Of a DNA stretch of 64,000 nt, positions 63,226-64,000 are shown in pieces. The stretch's first letter is position 1, and every line of letters begins with the position of its first letter. A program made the position numbers and the translations under genes. The notes under the pieces were generated by a model. That model saw only the letters and a list, made by a program, of their open reading frames with translations, was not told the DNA's origin and made no database searches. This DNA comes from Defluviicoccus sp. (GTDB lineage Bacteria; Pseudomonadota; Alphaproteobacteria; MPNO01), in assembly GCA_028820505.1 (NCBI GenBank), contig JAPPIT010000061.1:19667-83666 (forward strand). The letters are read 5' to 3'.

Positions 63226-63857
63226 CACCCGCCGCTTCCGGCGCGCAACCCGGCGCCGATCTCGGTCAGGAACTTCTCCAGCGTCTCGTAAGGCTGCGCG
63301 CCGACCACGCCGTAGCCCCCGGCGGCGAAGGTCGGAACCCCGCTGACGCCGAGCTTGCGGGACCGCGCCCAGTCCTCGTCGACCGCATCCCGGAAACGGC
63401 GCTCCTGCAGCACCGCCCGCGCTTCCTCGACCGGCAGCCCGGCGTCCTCGACGATGCCGAGCAGGGTGTCGGTGTCGCCGATATTCTTGCCGTCGACGAA
63501 ATAGGCCCGGTAGAGCGGGTCGTGCAACGCCTCGCCGCCCTCCCGCGTGTCCGCCCAGGCGCCGAGCTCCTGGGCGAGACGGCTGTTGTAGGTGTGGGTG
63601 CGCCGGGCGTAATCCAGCCCCTCGGCGTCCATCAGCCCCTTCATCTTCCGGTAGGACGCTTCGAGGTCGTAATTCCGACCGGCGAACAGGTCTTCGAGCG
63701 TCATCCCCTCGTCCGGGGTCTCCGGATGCAGCGGGAAATGAACCCATTCGATCTCGATGTCGAACTTCTGGCGCAGCTTCTCGATACGCACGGTACTGAG
63801 ATAGCACCAGGGTCAGACGTAGTCGGTGAACACCTCAAGCACGATCGGCTCGCTCAT
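63225..63857 (-). CDS. DsbA/FrnE-family thiol oxidoreductase, predicted selenoprotein (UPWC)
   Basis: 210 codons plus stop, read through one in-frame UGA at codon 15 (63815-63813). The start ATG 63857 has AAGGAG six bases upstream and gives MSEPIVLEVFTDYV-U-PWCYLSTVRIEKLR, exactly the FrnE-type N-terminus with the first Cys of CPWC replaced by UGA. The rest is intact: the helical insert, then LGVSGVPTFAAGGYGVVGAQ with the cis-Pro. Its stop overlaps the SDR start. A hairpin follows the UGA at SECIS spacing. I infer selenocysteine. The alternative is a nonsense mutation making a pseudogene. A GTG at 63791 would drop the active site. Confidence 0.8.
63780..63800 (-). promoter_or_regulatory. Candidate bacterial SECIS hairpin
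   Basis: Starting 13 bases after the UGA on the minus strand, CTCAGTAC (63800-63793) pairs with GTATCGAG (63787-63780). This is an 8-bp stem with one A-C mismatch and a G-U pair, closed by the loop CGTGC. The loop has G then U at positions 22-23 after the UGA. In E. coli fdhF the corresponding GU is at about 20-21, so spacing and loop fit recognition by SelB. Predicted by eye only. Confidence 0.55.
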
Positions 63858-63892
63858 CGGGGTCTCCTTCGGGTTGGAGGGGCATTGTAGAG

Positions 63893-64000
63893 CCCGTCCG
63901 TTTCAGATTGAACCGCCTCGCCGTTCCCTCTGTCGCCCCGCTTTTCCCCACCGTCATGCCCGGACTTGTTCCGGGCATCCACGTCTTGCGGCATCGCGGT
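63893..64000. repeat. MITE-like palindromic element, cut by window end
   Basis: CCCGTCCGTTTCAGATTGAACCGCC at about 63893-63917 resembles the left end of the 834-1000 element. The hairpin CCGTCATGCCCGGA/TCCGGGCATCCACG (63951-63983, 8-bp stem, loop CTTGT) follows at the same distance. The central palindrome differs (GCCCGGA type rather than GGTCGGC type), so two subfamilies coexist. The element continues past the window. Confidence 0.6.

Noticed and set aside
63225..63791. Reading the DsbA-like gene as a shorter protein starting at GTG 63791
   Set aside because: It would lose the first strand and the whole UPWC active site and has no ribosome-binding site, whereas ATG 63857 has AAGGAG and gives the family N-terminus.

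Overview
The window is GC-rich and gene-dense, with short intergenic gaps, many 1-4 base start/stop overlaps, and GTG and TTG starts. It reads as an alphaproteobacterial chromosome. The housekeeping order dnaX-ybaB-recR-def-fmt-truA and argB-engB-yidC-yidD-rnpA-rpmH, together with hrcA-grpE, fits the Rhodospirillales and relatives (inference). Transporter types, arylsulfotransferase, a probable selenoprotein and a sponge-microbiome-like RiPP locus would suit a marine or host-associated organism, but nothing here proves habitat. No tRNA, rRNA, CRISPR array, phage or intact IS element was seen.

Layout. 1-15 kb is core metabolism and information processing: end of pheA, nudC, the SRP RNA, dnaX/ybaB/recR, def/fmt/truA, then the minus-strand lysine/arginine genes (dapD-dapE, argB) and the membrane-insertion/RNase P group (rpmH-rnpA-yidD-yidC-engB). 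15-24 kb holds a tripartite tricarboxylate transporter operon with an arylsulfotransferase, a CmcJ-like oxidoreductase, a GST, and a DedA-like/flavin oxidoreductase pair. 24-42.5 kb is the most interesting block. 42.5-48 kb is accessory metabolism (MetE-like enzyme, two exporters, dienelactone hydrolase, EgtB). 48-57 kb is again core: grpE-hrcA divergent from rph-rdgB-hemW, then rsmI-yraN-BON lipoprotein-gshB-comM. 57-64 kb is a catabolic group: cupin, flavin monooxygenase, Rieske dioxygenase alpha/beta, glutamine-synthetase-like ligase, SDR and a DsbA/FrnE-family protein whose active-site codon is UGA.

The RiPP block (25.5-42.5 kb). An 83-residue NHLP-type precursor ends in the tiny core LCCCW. 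It is followed by an MMPL exporter, a shortened HlyD-like adaptor, a C39-peptidase ABC exporter, a second NHLM-type ABC exporter, a protein with an NHLP leader fused to a terpene-cyclase-like domain, a fused TOMM cyclodehydratase (E1-like + YcaO) and an unrecognised 376-residue protein. Divergently transcribed are a LolA-like protein, an outer-membrane barrel and a flavin-dependent tryptophan-halogenase homologue. A coherent reading (inference) is a short peptide with up to three azoline/azole rings and a halogenated C-terminal Trp, exported through dedicated transporters.

The second highlight is at the right end. The FrnE/DsbA-like reading frame is open from a strong ribosome-binding site through one in-frame UGA at exactly the first cysteine of CPWC. 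A hairpin with GU in its loop lies at the spacing expected of a bacterial SECIS. Related palindromic repeat elements lie at both edges of the window, and another inverted-repeat element sits inside the TTT operon.
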